DNA of 64,000 bases from Prinsepia uniflora (lineage: Eukaryota > Streptophyta > Magnoliopsida > Rosales > Rosaceae). The DNA is taken from positions 3,112,501 through 3,176,500 of the forward strand of contig CM064862.1 of the NCBI GenBank assembly GCA_032719365.1, written 5' to 3'. The notes under the pieces are model-generated. The model searched no databases. It had not been told where the DNA came from and saw only the letters and a list, made by a program, of their open reading frames with translations. This document shows, piece by piece, positions 36,003 through 49,114 of this stretch. Each line of letters opens with the position of its first letter. The first letter of the stretch is position 1. Made by a program: the position numbers and the translations under genes.

Positions 36003-36772
36003 TAAATATAGCTAGATTTATTAGTTGGATTTTAAATATTTGTTTCTTCAAATGGTTATTCACATGCATGTCATAAGTGTCACAACCATGAATTTAGGTT
36101 ACGGTGGGAACTTTATATTAGATAGTTCATAGTTGTATGGGCCGGTGTTGTTCCACCGAAAGGTTTTCAAGTAAATGTTATGATCCTATTATGAAAACGT
36201 TAACGTTAAGAGGAGCATTATATTATATAGACAGTCATATATAATACTGGATAAAAGTAAATGTTATTCATTTTTCAATAAGAAGTTCTCATATCATTTA
36301 TGTCGAGTGTATTCAAGAGTATGCAAAAACGTGCCGCTGAAAAATCTGATTTAACCATTTGAGATCCGTAGAATTACCGTACGACATCCAAATTCGGCGT
36401 ACCGCCAGAATACATAATCGTAAACCCGCGATTTGCGCGACGAATCTCGGTCCACGTGCAAATGATCTCCCGAGTCAAAAGTCAACATTTTCTCCTTCAT
36501 GACCAAAATCGTCATTTCACCACAAATCGTCCGATAATCCTTGATTAACTCATCAATCTTCTGATAATCCTGTAATGATGGGGCGGGTCATTACATCCCA
36601 TCTTACCAGTTCAAAATCATTAATTATCCAGATTAATCTTATGCTTCAATTCCCAATTTTCCACATTAATTTCATGTTTAAAAACAATAAGCATATTGTT
36701 TCAAATGTTCATAACTGTACTCAAATGGTGCCCGACTAACTCAAAAATTGTACCAAGATTCACGAGAACCAA

Positions 36773-37443
36773 CACTACAAAACTCGTGTTGATCGTTACC
36801 GGATCGAAGAGACAGGTTTTGCCAAGAAGGCGATGTTTTGGATAACAAAGAAAATTTTGACGGTTTGCAGTTGTTGAAATTGATTGAGTTTGATCAACTT
36901 GTTTGTTTAATTGAGTTGTTGGTTGTCCTATGAGAAGAAGGTTTCTTCTCTTTTTTTATAGGCAACATGGGAATGAGGATGATAGACACGTAACTATCTC
37001 AAACGGACTCCGATTTTCGCAGCTACCTTTCTACCAACTCACGAATTTGAGACGTTCGCAATAGTCCAAGAAAAATTTCCAAAAGTATTTCCAAATTAAT
37101 AGTTGCTTTCAAACCCCATGGGTATAATCGTTATTTTCTAAATTAATTTAAGATGATTCATTAATTCAAAACCATGGGTTGTTAAAAAAAACCAGTTCCA
37201 TCGCGCTAAAATCTTGCCCTTCGAAAGTGCCCTTCGAAATTGAGCAATGTCATCAAAACTATGAGCCAAACAATTGGTTTCTGCAAAAATATTTCACCGC
37301 GAGTGGACTTTGCCCTACAAACTAGAGGTTACATTGGTTTTTTACCTTGCTAAATGTTGTTTTTGTCAGGAAAAATGTGTTTGCGCGAAGAAAGTTACTT
37401 CGTCGACAAATCATTGTTGAACCAGCTGTTATTTCTTGTAGTG
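36773..37443. mobile_element. C2-type miniature CACTA element, unit 2
   Basis: CACTACAAAACTCG at the left and ttcttgtagtg at the right; near-identical to 5070-5741 and noncoding. Confidence 0.7.
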
Positions 37444-38062
37444 TAAATTTAGCTAGATTTATTAGTTGGAATATAAAGATTTGTTTCTTCAAATGTTTAT
37501 TCACATGTATGTCATAAGTGTCACAACCATGAATTTAGGTTATGAGGCGAACTTTATATTAGATAGTTCATATTTATATGGGGCGGTGTTGTTGCACCGA
37601 AAGGTTTTCAAGTAAATGTTATGATCCAATTATGAAAAAGTTAACATTAAAAGGAGCATTATATATATATATATAGACAGTCATATATAATACTGAATAA
37701 AAGTAAATATTATTCATTTTTCAATAAGAAGTTCTCATATCATCTATATTGAGTATTCAAAAGTATGCAAAAAATATCATGCACTCAAACTTCATCAATA
37801 CATGTTGATTAGTGATTGAAATTGCATGATTTACAATAGAGAAATATAAGACGTTGGAAAAACACAAAGAAACAATTGCATGATATTATAATAAAGAAAT
37901 ATAAGACATTGGCATCACAGTGAGTGCGTACTCTGATTACTCTTGTTAGGGTGTGCTGTATTCCCTAGTCTGACATGTGGTTGGGATATTTATTTGTTTT
38001 CGAGTGTAAATTGGTCATGTTATAAGGACGTGTCAAATGGGAGCAGGTCTTTCCTATTGAAA

Positions 38063-38390
38063 TGTGAGGAAAATGTCTCACATCGAAAAAGCATAACTAC
38101 AATTTGTGCCTTATAAGATCTTAGGCTACTACCCCCATTGCCAATTGTTATTGGGCTGTAACTTCAATTTCTTACATGGTATCAGAGCGGGCTATCCCAC
38201 GTGGAGGCTTAACCGTCACACGTGTCACACGTACCCATTCAAATCATCACGTGATAGGCAGGAAAATCACGTGTGGATGTGAGGAAAATGTTCTACATCG
38301 GAAAAGAACAACTACAATTTGTGCCTTATAAGATCTTGGGCTATTCCCCTCATAGCCAATTGGTTTTGAAGTGGAATCTCAACTTCTAAA
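38063..38390 (+). mobile_element. TRIM (miniature LTR retrotransposon) upstream of gene copy 2
   Basis: A 114 bp LTR (38063-38176, TGTGAGG...TTACA) is followed at once by the primer binding site TGGTATCAGAGC (38177-38188), about 90 bp of internal sequence, and a second, more diverged LTR from 38278 to about 38390. It has no coding capacity. It sits about 330 bp before the TATA box of copy 2. No 5S rRNA-like sequence is visible, so it is not an obvious Cassandra element. Confidence 0.7.
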
Positions 38391-38648
38391 TTCGTTGTTT
38401 TAGCACAAAAAAAAAGTGGTGAAATTTAAATATTTAATATTTATTTTCACAATTTAAATAAGTTTGACTAATATTAATGAATTATGACTTAATTTTTTGG
38501 TATCAAACTTTAATTAAGTGTGATGCAGATGAGGCAGTGTGGCCAAATATAGAGACGTAGAGTTGCCAAACGGTGTTGATGATTAATTAGGTAAAATTAA
38601 TGATCCCGCATCATCTACTTGTAACTTGTCGTCATCGATGAATGGATG

Positions 38649-38724
38649 CATGCATGGTGATCAGGTGATGGTTGGTTGCTAATGAATTCCAATTCCAGCT
38701 GCATCACGGCATCAGCCTATAAAT
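38649..38724 (+). promoter_or_regulatory. Core promoter of phylloplanin-like copy 2
   Basis: RY element CATGCATG at 38649-38656 and TATA box tataaat at 38718-38724, with the same spacing to the ATG as in copies 1 and 3. Confidence 0.7.
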
Positions 38725-38832
38725 TGGTTATCATGTGCACAATAATTCCACAACTATTTACACTCATCAATCCATATAGATATAATATAATTCGATATAA
38801 TTTCATTATCTATCAATTTCGGTTCCCGATCA

Positions 38833-39506
38833 ATGGCCTTCAAAACCAAAACACTCTTGTTTGTGTGTCTCTTGGGCGTTGCAATACTGGCTGTTCCAAA
38901 AGCTGAAGCAATAACCGTCCCAATTGGGGGCTTCCTCAACCCAATTGGGGGCGTCCTCAACCCAATTGGGGACATCCTCGGCAGACTCTTAAATGGCTCT
39001 CTAGCTGATGTCCGAGGGACAGTGTATTGCACTCTCGATGGCAATCCCGGCCCTGCTGGTTCCGCTGCTCCACCATTCGCGAGTAAGTCGTTTACTCAAT
39101 ATTGAATAATATGTAAGTTAACTTTTTATATTTATTGTTGTCCTGTACGGCTGTACTGATGATATATATATATATATATATAGATGCCACTGTGCTGCTG
39201 CAATGTGGATCTGCAAATATCTCCGTTGCTTTGGGAAGAACCGACGTGAACGGACAGTTTCGAATCATTTTGGCTCCCGCTAACATTATTAATACATTGC
39301 TTCCTCTGAGCACTTCATTATTAAGAGATTGCAATCTAGTGGTTATCACACCACTCGCCAGCTGCAACGCCACTTTGCCCCGAACTGGGATTCTCACATC
39401 GAACTTGGTCCCTGCTGGCCAAACCTTCCTTCCCCAATTAAATATCCAGCTTCTTGTTAATGGTCTGTTCCGACTTGTGAACGCCACCGTAACCGTTCAA
39501 TCTTAA
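38833..39506 (+). CDS. Phylloplanin-like secreted protein, copy 2
   Basis: Exons 38833-39082 and 39184-39506 are joined across a 101 bp intron (GTAAGT...TATAG). The product is an intact 190 aa protein. The signal peptide is about residues 1-26 (hydrophobic core LLFVCLLGVAILAV, cleavage after AEA). Then come three proline/glycine repeats of the NPIGG type and a domain with four cysteines and five N-glycosylation sequons. Family members are secreted to the leaf surface or cell wall; tobacco phylloplanin inhibits oomycete germination, but activity here is inferred. Residues specific to this copy are V16, F34 and F165. The start is fixed by the signal peptide and by agreement between copies. AATAAA at 39595-39600 is the likely polyadenylation signal. 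Codon 108 is CAG, so the frame is open where copy 1 is broken. Confidence 0.88.
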
Positions 39507-40044
39507 TCAATTAGCTATATATAACGATAATAATATGGCATTGGATATGCATATACGCATGCATGCCCGCCGTTTCTTTTTAAGTCCGTATTTGAATAAA
39601 ACCGTCAAATAATATAAAAGGTTGTGTACGCACACCCACAAAAAATTTGTACTGTAACAAGCCTCAAATTTGACTATGTATGAATCGTCCTACAATGTAT
39701 CTAACAATGAATATCTGTTATCATTACTCTTTCAAATGAATTATCCATTACTATTTCCTAAATATACATAAAGATCCTTGTCTAACAATAACATCGATCA
39801 ATTCGCTCTAACCAAATTCATTATTATCTTCATTATTATTATTATTATGCCACATTTTAGATGATTTTTTTATAAAACTTTTAACCGAATAAATCCAGCT
39901 TCATAAATTCATCTTTACTCAACTATCGATTCAACGGATACATTTTGAAAACATTTTCTCAAAACTCAAGTTGCATCGTCTCCATGGTTCAGATACCATC
40001 GTTGAAAACTCACAGAGAACAATAATCGTTTTTTCCCAATACCA

Positions 40045-40046
<2 letters not shown>

Positions 40047-40083
<37 letters not shown>

Positions 40084-40100
40084 ACACACACACACACACA
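40047..40100. repeat. (CT)n(CA)n microsatellite, unit 2
   Basis: CT repeat at 40047-40079 followed by a short CA repeat at 40083-40100, within two degenerate ~215 bp tandem segments downstream of gene copy 2. Confidence 0.9.
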
Positions 40101-40615
40101 GAGAACGATGCTACAAAATCGTCTTTACTCAGCTACCGATTGCACAAAAACATTTTTGAAAACATTTTCTCAAAACCCAAGAAGCATTGTCTCCATGGTT
40201 TAGCAACCATCATTGAAATCTCACAGAGAATGATAATAATTGTTTTTTCAAAACCATAAGCTTACACACACACCCGCCCACTGCAAACTCCAAAACCCCC
40301 AAAGATATGCCCAAAATAGTTGAATGCTAGGAAACTCAAAATGAGTCCCTAGCTCACAAGTGACCCAAGATCTACCCAAGGAGTTCTCTGCAAAACACCC
40401 AAATTATGAGCTTCGCCCCGAAGTGTTCAGAAAAAATTAGAACATGAGGCATGTATTTGGAAAGGCATTGAAGTTTAGTTTTAGTTGACTTTGATAGCTT
40501 GTGATTTGGACGTTTCTATAATGAATTATCACGTTATAAACAGACGCTACTTAGTTCCAAAACAAACAGTTTTTAGTTTCAATCCAGACAGTTTTTAGTT
40601 CCTAAATCTATTGGG

Positions 40616-41756
40616 AAACAAAACTCGTGTTAACCGTCATCGGATCGAAGAGATAGATTTTTCCAAGAATGCGAGGTTTTGGGAAACAAAGGAATTTTTG
40701 AGGGCTTGCAGTGGTTGAAATTGATTGAGTTTGATCAATTTATTTGTTTGATTGAGTTGTTGGTTGTCCTATGAGAAGAAGGTCCCCTCTCCTTTTATAG
40801 GCAACATGAGAGTGAGGATGATCGACACGTAAATCACGTGCGTTTCTCCTTCGCAATCACAAAGTCGTCTCTCCCTTTTACTTTTTGACGATTTTGGCAC
40901 CGTATCAATGTGATTTATGTAAATCACACTTGCGCTTTCCCATGATCCAGATGATGGATACTAGTTGGGCCCAAGCCTTTAGTCAAATTAGGTCTTTAAT
41001 TTCTTAAATTCCGTCCCCAGGCATGTAGCTTGCTCTACCGTCCACGCAAATTCTCCTGGCCCATAAAGGGATTGTTATGTTCCTGGGGAGGATAGGAACA
41101 TTTAGGTGGTGTTGCATTGGTCTAAAACGTCCAAAAATGCGTTGGTGGAATTTTGTTTCGGCGCGAGTCCACGTAGAACAGAGAGGAAGATGTAGAGGAG
41201 AAGAGAGATAAAGAGAGAAATTTAAGGAGATTGTTGGCGATAAGGCGATATTTTACAAGCATCTACCTTGCAAAAATTACTCCCTCAATATTGAAGACCT
41301 ATAACCATCTCAAACGGACTCCGATTTTCACAGCTAGTTGTCTACAAACTCACGAATTTGAGACGTTCGCAATAGTTGGAGAAAAACATCCAAAAGTATT
41401 TCCAAATTAATATTGGTTTTCAAACCCCCTGGGTATAATCGTCATTTTCTAAATTAATTTTCGATCATTCATTAATTCAAAAACACAAGTAGTTAAAAAA
41501 ACCATTTACATCGCTCTAAAATCTTGCCCTTCGAAAGTGCCTTTCAAAATTGATTAATGTCATCAAAACTATGAGCTAAACAATTGGTACGTTTCTGCAA
41601 AAATATTTCCCCAGAGTGGACTTTTCCCTACAAACTAGAGGTTACCCAAGTTTTTTACCTTGCTAAATGTTGTTTTTGTCAGGAAATATGAGTTTGCGCG
41701 AAGAATATTACTTCGTCGGCAAAACATTGTCGAACCGGCTGTTATTTCTTGTAGTG
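40616..41756 (-). mobile_element. C1-type CACTA derivative, unit 3
   Basis: Near-identical to 34863-36002, including the shortened left end, so the truncation predates duplication of the unit. Confidence 0.65.
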
Positions 41757-42526
41757 TAAATATAGCTAGATTTATTAGTTGGATTTTAAATATTTGTTTC
41801 TTCAAATGGTTATTCACATGCATGTCATAAGTGTCACAACCATGAATTTAGGTTACGATGGGAACTTTATATTAGATAGTTCATAGTTGTATGGGCCGGT
41901 GTTGTTCCACCGAAAGGTTTTCAAGTAAATGTTATGATCCTATTATGAAAACGTTAACGTTAAGAGGAGCATTATATTATATAGACAGTCATATATAATA
42001 CTGGATAAAAGTAAATGTTATTCATTTTTCAATAAGAAGTTCTCATATCATTTATGTCGAGTGTATTCAAGAGTATGCAAAAACGTGCCGCTGAAAAATC
42101 TGATTTAACCATTTTAGATCCGTAGAATTACCGTACGACATCCAAATTCGGCGTACCGCCAGAATACATAATCGTAAACCCGCGATTTGCGCGACGAATC
42201 TCGGTCCACGTGCAAATGATCTCCCGAGTCAAAAGTCAACATTTTCTCCTCCATGAGCAAAATCGTCATTTCACCACAAATCGTCCGATAATCCTTGATT
42301 AACTCATCAATCTTCTGATAATCCTGTGATGATGGGGCGGGTCGTTACATCCCATCTTATATGTTCAAAATCATTAATTATCCAGATTAATCTTATGCTT
42401 CAATTCCCAATTTTCCACATTAATTTCATGTTTAAAAACAATAAGCATATTGTTTCAAATGTTCATAACTGTACTCAAACGGTGCCCGACTAACTCAAAA
42501 ATTGTACCAAGTTTCACGAGAACCAG

Positions 42527-43199
42527 CACTACAAAACTCGTGTTGACAGTTACCGGATCGAAGAGACAGGTTTTGCCAAGAAGGCGATTTTATGGATAAC
42601 AAGGAAAATTTTGACGGTTTGCAGTTGTTGAAATTGATTGAGTTTGATCAACTTGTTTGTTTAATTGAGTTGTTGGTTGTCCTATGAGAAGAAGGTCTCT
42701 TCTCTTTTTTTTTATAGGCAACATGGGAATGAGGATGATAGACACGTAACTATCTCAAACGGACTCCGATTTTCGCAGCTACTTGTCTACGAACTCACGA
42801 ATTTGAGACGTTCGCAATAGTCCAAGAAAAATTTCAAAAAGTGTTTCCAAAATAATAGTTGCTTTCAAACCCCGTGGGTATAATCGTTATTTTCTAAATT
42901 AATTTAAGATGATTCATTAATTCAAAACCATGGGTTGTTAAAAAAAACCATTTCCATCACGCTAAAATCTTGCCCTTCGAAAGTGCCCTTCGAAATTTAG
43001 CAATGTCATAAAAACTATGAGCCAAACAATTGGTTTTTGCAAAAATATTTCACCGCGAGTGGACTTTGCCCTACAAACTAGAGGTTACGTTGGTTTTTTA
43101 CCTTGCTAAATGTTGTTTTTGTCAGGAAAAATGTGTTTGTGCGAAGAAAGTTACTTCGTCGACAAATCATTGTTGAACCAGCTGTTATTTCTTGTAGTG
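42527..43199. mobile_element. C2-type miniature CACTA element, unit 3
   Basis: CACTACAAAACTCG...ttcttgtagtg, 673 bp, noncoding. Confidence 0.7.
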
Positions 43200-43814
43200 T
43201 AAATATAGCTAGATTTATTAGTTGAATATAAAGATTTGTTTCTTCAAATGTTTATTCACATGTATGTCATAAGTGTCACAACCATGAATTTAGGTTATGA
43301 GGGGAACTTTATATTAGATAGTTCATATTTATATGGGGCGGTGTTGTTGCACCGAAAGGTTTTCAAGTAAATGTTATGATCCAATTATGAAAAAGTTAAC
43401 ATTAAGAGGAGCATTATATATATATATATAGATAGTCATATATGATACTGAATAAAAGTAAATATTATTCATTTTTCAATAAGTTCTCATATCATCTATA
43501 TTGAGTATTCAAAAGTGTGCAAAAAATATCATGCACTCAAACTTCATCAATACATGTTGATTAGTGATTGAAATTGCATGATTTACAATAGAGAAATATA
43601 AGACGTTGGAAAAACACAAAGAAACAATTGCATGATATTATAATAAAGAAATATAAGACATTGGCATCACGGTGAGTGCGTACTCTGATTACTCTTGTTA
43701 GGGTGTGCTGTATTCCCTAGTCTGACATGTGGTTGGGATATTTATTTTGTTTCCGAGTGTAAATTGGTCATGTTATAAGGACGTGTCAAATGGGAGCAGG
43801 TCTTTCCTGTTGAA

Positions 43815-44117
43815 ATGTGAGGAAAATGTCTCACATCGAAAAAGCACAACTACAATTTGTGCCTTATAAGATCTTAGGCTACTACCCCCATTGCCAATTG
43901 TTATTGGGCTGTAACTTCAATTTCTTACATGGTATCAGAGCGGGCTATCCCACGTGGAGGCTTAACCGTCACACGTGTCACACGCACCCATTCAAATCAT
44001 CACGTGATAGGCAGGAAAATAACGTGTGGATGTGAGGAATCTCAATTTGTGCCTTATAAGATCTTGGGCTATTCCCCTCATAGCCAATTGGTTTTGAAGT
44101 GGAATCTCAACTTCTAA
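43815..44117 (+). mobile_element. TRIM upstream of gene copy 3
   Basis: The first LTR and primer binding site match unit 2. The second LTR has lost about 35 bp after tgtgagga, so it is a shortened derivative of the element at 38063. Confidence 0.65.
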
Positions 44118-44376
44118 ATTCGTTGTTTTAGCACAAAAAAAAAGTTGTGAAATTTAAATATTTAATATTTATTTTCACAATTTAAATAAGTTTGACTAAT
44201 ATTAATGAATTATGACTTAATTTTTTGGTATCAAACTTTAATTAAGTGTGATGCAGATGAGGCAGTGTGGCCAAATATAGAGACGTAGAGTTGCCAAACG
44301 GTGTTGATGATTAATTAGGTAAAATTAATGATCCCGCATCATCAACTTGTAACTTGTCGTCATCGATGAATGGATG

Positions 44377-44452
44377 CATGCATGGTGATCAGGTGATGGT
44401 TGGTTTCTAATGAATTCCAATTCCAGCTGCATCACGGCATCAGCCTATAAAT
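44377..44452 (+). promoter_or_regulatory. Core promoter of phylloplanin-like copy 3
   Basis: CATGCATG at 44377-44384 and tataaat at 44446-44452. The leader is about 6 bp shorter than in copy 2 because of a small deletion near 44508. Confidence 0.7.
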
Positions 44453-44555
44453 TGATTATCATGTGCACAGCAATTCCACAACTATTTACACTCATCAATC
44501 CATATAGTTATAATTCGATATAATTTCATTATCTATCAATTTCGGTTCCCGATCA

Positions 44556-45227
44556 ATGGCCTTCAAAACCAAAACACTCTTGTTTGTGTGTCTCTTGGGC
44601 GCTGCAATACTGGCTGTTCCAAAAGCTGAAGCAATAACCGTCCCAATTGGGGGCATCCTCAACCCAATTGGGGGCGTCCTCAACCCAATTGGGGACATCC
44701 TCGGCAGACTCTTAAATGGCTCTCTAGCTGATGTCCGAGGGACAGTGTATTGCACTCTCGATGGCAATCCCGGCCCTGCTGGTTCCGCTGCTCCACCATT
44801 CGCGAGTAAGTCGTTTACTCAATATTGAATAATATGTAAGTTAACTTTTTATATTTATTGTTGTCCTGTACGGCTGTACTGATGATATATATATATATAT
44901 ATAGATGCCACTGTGCTGCTGCAATGTGGATCTGCAAATATCTCCGTTGCTTTGGGAAGAACCGACGTGAACGGACAGTTTCGAATCATTTTGGCTCCCG
45001 CTAACATTATTAATACATTGCTTCCTCTGAGCACTTCATTATTAAGAGATTGCAATCTAGTGGTTATCACACCACTCGCCAGCTGCAACGCCACTTTGCC
45101 GCGAACTGGGATTCTCACAGCGAACTTGGTCCCTGCTGGCCAAACCCTCCTTCCCCAATTAAATATCCAGCTTCTTGTTAATGGTCTGTTCCGACTTGTG
45201 AACGCCACCGTAACCGTTCAATCTTAA
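44556..45227 (+). CDS. Phylloplanin-like secreted protein, copy 3
   Basis: Exons 44556-44805 and 44905-45227 are separated by a 99 bp intron with the shortest AT run (19 nt) of the three copies. The intact 190 aa product has the signal peptide, NPIGG repeats and four-cysteine domain of copy 2. It differs from the others at residue 156 (Ala instead of Ser) and shares L52 with copy 2. The TATA box and RY element upstream are intact, and AATAAA lies at 45316-45321. With copy 2 it is one of two copies that can still make full-length protein. The expected location is extracellular, probably epidermal or trichome surface by analogy with phylloplanin. Confidence 0.88.
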
Positions 45228-45767
45228 TCAATTAGCTATATATAACGATAATAATATGGCATTGGATATGCATATACGCATGTATGCCCGCCGTTTCTTT
45301 TTAAGTCCGTATTTGAATAAAACCGTCAAATAATATAAAAGGTTGTGTACGCACACCTACAAAAAATTTGTACTGTAACAAGCCTCAAATTTGACTATGT
45401 ATATACCGTCCTACAATGTATCTAACAATGAATATCTGTTATCATTACTTTTTCAAATGAATTATCCATTACTATTTCCTAAATATACATAAAGATCCTT
45501 GTCTAACAATAACATCGATCAATTCGCTCTAACCAAATTCATTATTATCTTCATTATTATTATTATTATGCCACATTTTAGATGATTTTTTTATAAAACT
45601 TTTAACCGAATAAATCCAGCTTCATAAATTCATCTTTACTCAACTATCGATTCAACGGATACATTTTGAAAACATCTTCTCAAAACTCAAGTTGCATCGT
45701 CTCCATGGTTCAGATACCATCGTTGAAAACTCACAGAGAACGATAATCCTTTTTTCCCAATACCACG

Positions 45768-45875
<108 letters not shown>

Positions 45876-46242
45876 GAGAACGATGCTACGAAATCGTCTT
45901 TACTCAGCTACCGATTGCACAAAAACATTTTTGAAAACATTTTCTCAAAACCCAAGAAGCATTGTCTCCATGGTTCAGCAACCATCATTGAAATCTCACA
46001 GAGAATGATAATAATTTTTTTTTTCAAAACCACAAGCTTACACACACACACTCGCCCACTGTAAACTCCAAAAACCCCAAAGATATGCCCAAAATAGTTG
46101 AAGGCTAGGAAACTCAAGATGAGTCCCTAGCTCACAAGTGACCCAAGATCTACCCAAGGAGTTCTCTGTAGAACACCCAAATTATGAGCTTCGTCCCGAA
46201 GTGTTCGGAAAGAATTAGAAAATGAGGCATGTATTTGGAAAG

Positions 46243-49114
46243 TGACAGGACCCATCCCAATCCCCCCAGGATTAACGCGGGATGACCCTGCTCCCGTCTG
46301 ACACGAAGTGTCAGACAAGGGATATTTCCGACCTTTGCCCTCCCGGGCCATCAGAGTACGCCAGGATCCGGAGGAGGCATGTGATATCTCGGTCTCTGCT
46401 ACAGTCCACATCCGATGTCAACCTGAAGGGTATTAAAAACAAAAAGACTGTGAGTGGACAAAAGTAAAGAGTTTATAAAGACATTTCCATAAAAGACCTT
46501 TATACCTTTCACTAAAAAGCATGCATGCATAGTAAAACCATTTATTCAAACACATATGTTTAAACAACCATAATTAGGGTCATAGCCCCAAGTTCCGTAA
46601 ATACAAGTCACACGGGCTCCTGCCCAAAACCATTTACAGAAAACCATAACATCATAAACATATGTGGGATCTCAGCCCAAATCCATTTATCATCATAAAA
46701 CATAATTTTCCAAACCAATTGAAATCATGTTTATCCATTATATTCATATCCAGAACCTGTCACGGTGAAATAGAGCTACACGTGTGCTAATCGGGGTCTC
46801 AAACCCAAGTCTCTCCAGGGTCCACCAAGGTCAATGTCCGTAGATCAATGACCCTCCCCGGAGGTAACAATCATATATAAAGGATGAAATATGAAAAACC
46901 TTTTGAAATCATTATTTAAATCTTTTCAGGATTCATGTATGGCCCCCATAAGTCGTCATAATCCATAAAATCCTTTCCGAGGGTTCATGCCGGTTCCCAT
47001 AAACCGTCATGACCTGTAAATCCATTTCAGGGGTTCATGCCGGTTCCCATAAACCGTCATGACCCATAAAAACCATTTGTAACACATAGTTGGGCGCTAG
47101 GCCCGAATCCACATAAAAACTGGACCTCCGGTCCGAATCGTAAACCAACTGGGCCTCCGGCCCGATTTCGTAAATCAAATGGGTCTCGAACCCGAGTTTA
47201 CCTTTTCGAATCCAAAATCATTTCATGAAATCATATCCAAAACCATAAGTACGGAAAATCAGTGTAAAACCAGAAAATCTCGATTTACGTGCAAGCACGT
47301 AAATCGCTTCTAAATACGTGAAACCATATAATTCACAAATATCCAAATCAACCTTATCAAATCACATTCATTATCCCTTTGGAAATCCAAAATCATTTCA
47401 TTTAGACCAATAAAGACATACAGACCCGTATAGGGCCGAAACCTCGAAGTACGTGTCTATACGTAACCACACATCCAAATGCACTCATGGAATCACAAAC
47501 AAGTATTTAAAACATATAATAAACATTTATGCATGCACCAATTTAGAAAATAAGGTCCACTCACAGACCGTCCGAACTGCTGCCTCAATTTGCGTGCCGT
47601 AGGCTCTCCCGAGCCAATCACTATCACCGGGACTCCCAAACCTGTCCAAATTGTAATAGAAGGTTACTAACTACTTAATTAACCTCCTATCAAAGCCCCG
47701 TAATTTTCCCGAACTTTTAACTATTTTTAAACCGACCCTAAACCTTCCGACACCCCAAAACCTATCGAAACGATGCCCGATTGACGCGAGATCAGTCCCA
47801 AAATCTTCGTTACATCGAATAGAAGATTTCATATGTTGAACACTTCCCCAAATTATGGGTCACGCGCCTTCAAGCGCCCCAAGAAGGTCGAAAACACTGT
47901 TCATCGTCCCTAACCTTGGACTGAACCAGTTTTTACTGTTCACCCGTCATCAACCTCGGTTTTCTCTGGTTTTCAGACCGATTTTAGGTCCATTTCATCT
48001 CCTTTTAATCCTAATATGTTCCTAATCTCATTTCTAACCTTCCTAGCTAATTAAAAAGGAACAAAACACCCAAAACCGTACCTTCATCCGTCATCAATGG
48101 TGGCCGGATTTTCTCCCGCCTTTCATGGCCATTTCCAGCCATCACAAGACCCAAAACTAATCCTATTTGACTCCTAGAGTTCCCAGAAACCTTACCCAGT
48201 TAAAGAAATCAAGTAAAAGCAATTAAAACTCAAATTCGAAATTTCAAATATTTTCTTACCTCACGGGTTCGCTCGGCCGTCCACCACCGTGAGCCACCAC
48301 CCTCTGTCCCAGTCCTTCATCATCTCAGCCCTTCCTCATTCCTCACACTCACTCACGGGTCACAAGAGGAAGGGTGGTATGTGTGTGTGTTCGAAGAAAA
48401 ATGAAGAAATGTGCATATAGGGGGGGTTCGGGTTTTGTGAGGATGAACAAAGATGAAGATGAATGAAGTGATGAGTTTTGATCAGATGAGAGGAGAGAAA
48501 TGGAGGGTGAGGATTTGAGAGATTAAAATAGAATGGAGGGCTAGGATTGAAAGTTATTAAGATTAATTATAAAATAATCCAAATATTATTATTTAATTAA
48601 ACTAGATCCACATTTTAGGGGTTTGGACCAATGGGATGAGTGACAAGTGTCACTCATCCATGGCACCCACCTAAAATATCTAGCCCAATCAGATTTTGCC
48701 AAATCATCCCCGTCTCGAAGTACGTGTATAGTGAAATCGAACTTCTGTGACCTATATCTTCCCCGTTCGAAGTCTGATTTCAGCGTGCCGCCTGTCTATG
48801 GATTCGTATCGTCCCGATCTACATAATGGTCCTCGGCCATTGGACCCCATGGTCAAAAGGTCAAAATTTGACTCCCTTTTAACCATAATTACCAAAATGC
48901 CCCTAAACTTCCGAACGTCATAACTTCCTCCTCGAACGTCGGAATTGAACGTGCCACCTGTCTATGAACTCGTGACTTCACGAACTACCTCACGATCATC
49001 GGTCAAAGTCCGTTTGACCACCCAAACGAAAAGTCAACGTTTTACCCACGCCCAAGGGAAAACGATCATTTTGCATCGTTCGTCCGATTTCGCCTAACTA
49101 ATCACCGATTAGTC
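46243..49114 (-). mobile_element. Truncated gypsy-type LTR, minus strand
   Basis: It begins tgacaggacccatccc and continues as the reverse complement of the 30123-33086 LTR family, including the tandem units around aaccgtcatga (46930-47070). It stops at atcaccgattag, about 80 bp short of the expected end, and joins C1-type sequence at about 49114. The flanking duplication therefore cannot be checked. Confidence 0.75.

Larger units (their letters stand above)
34796..40551 (+). repeat. Gene-bearing direct repeat, unit 2
   Basis: A ~5.75 kb unit from agttccaaaacaaacag to the same point in the next unit. In order: C1-type CACTA derivative (about 34863-36002), LTR remnant ending 36595, C2-type element (36773-37443), TRIM (38063-38390), phylloplanin-like gene copy 2, and a 3' flank with a CT/CA microsatellite. 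It is nearly identical to unit 3 by eye, and its C1-to-TRIM part matches 1700-6510. Confidence 0.85.

Noticed and set aside
38063..38390. Cassandra-type TRIM carrying a 5S rRNA-like LTR.
   Set aside because: The start of the LTR is similar in style, but I see no 5S internal promoter sequence in the 114 bp LTR.
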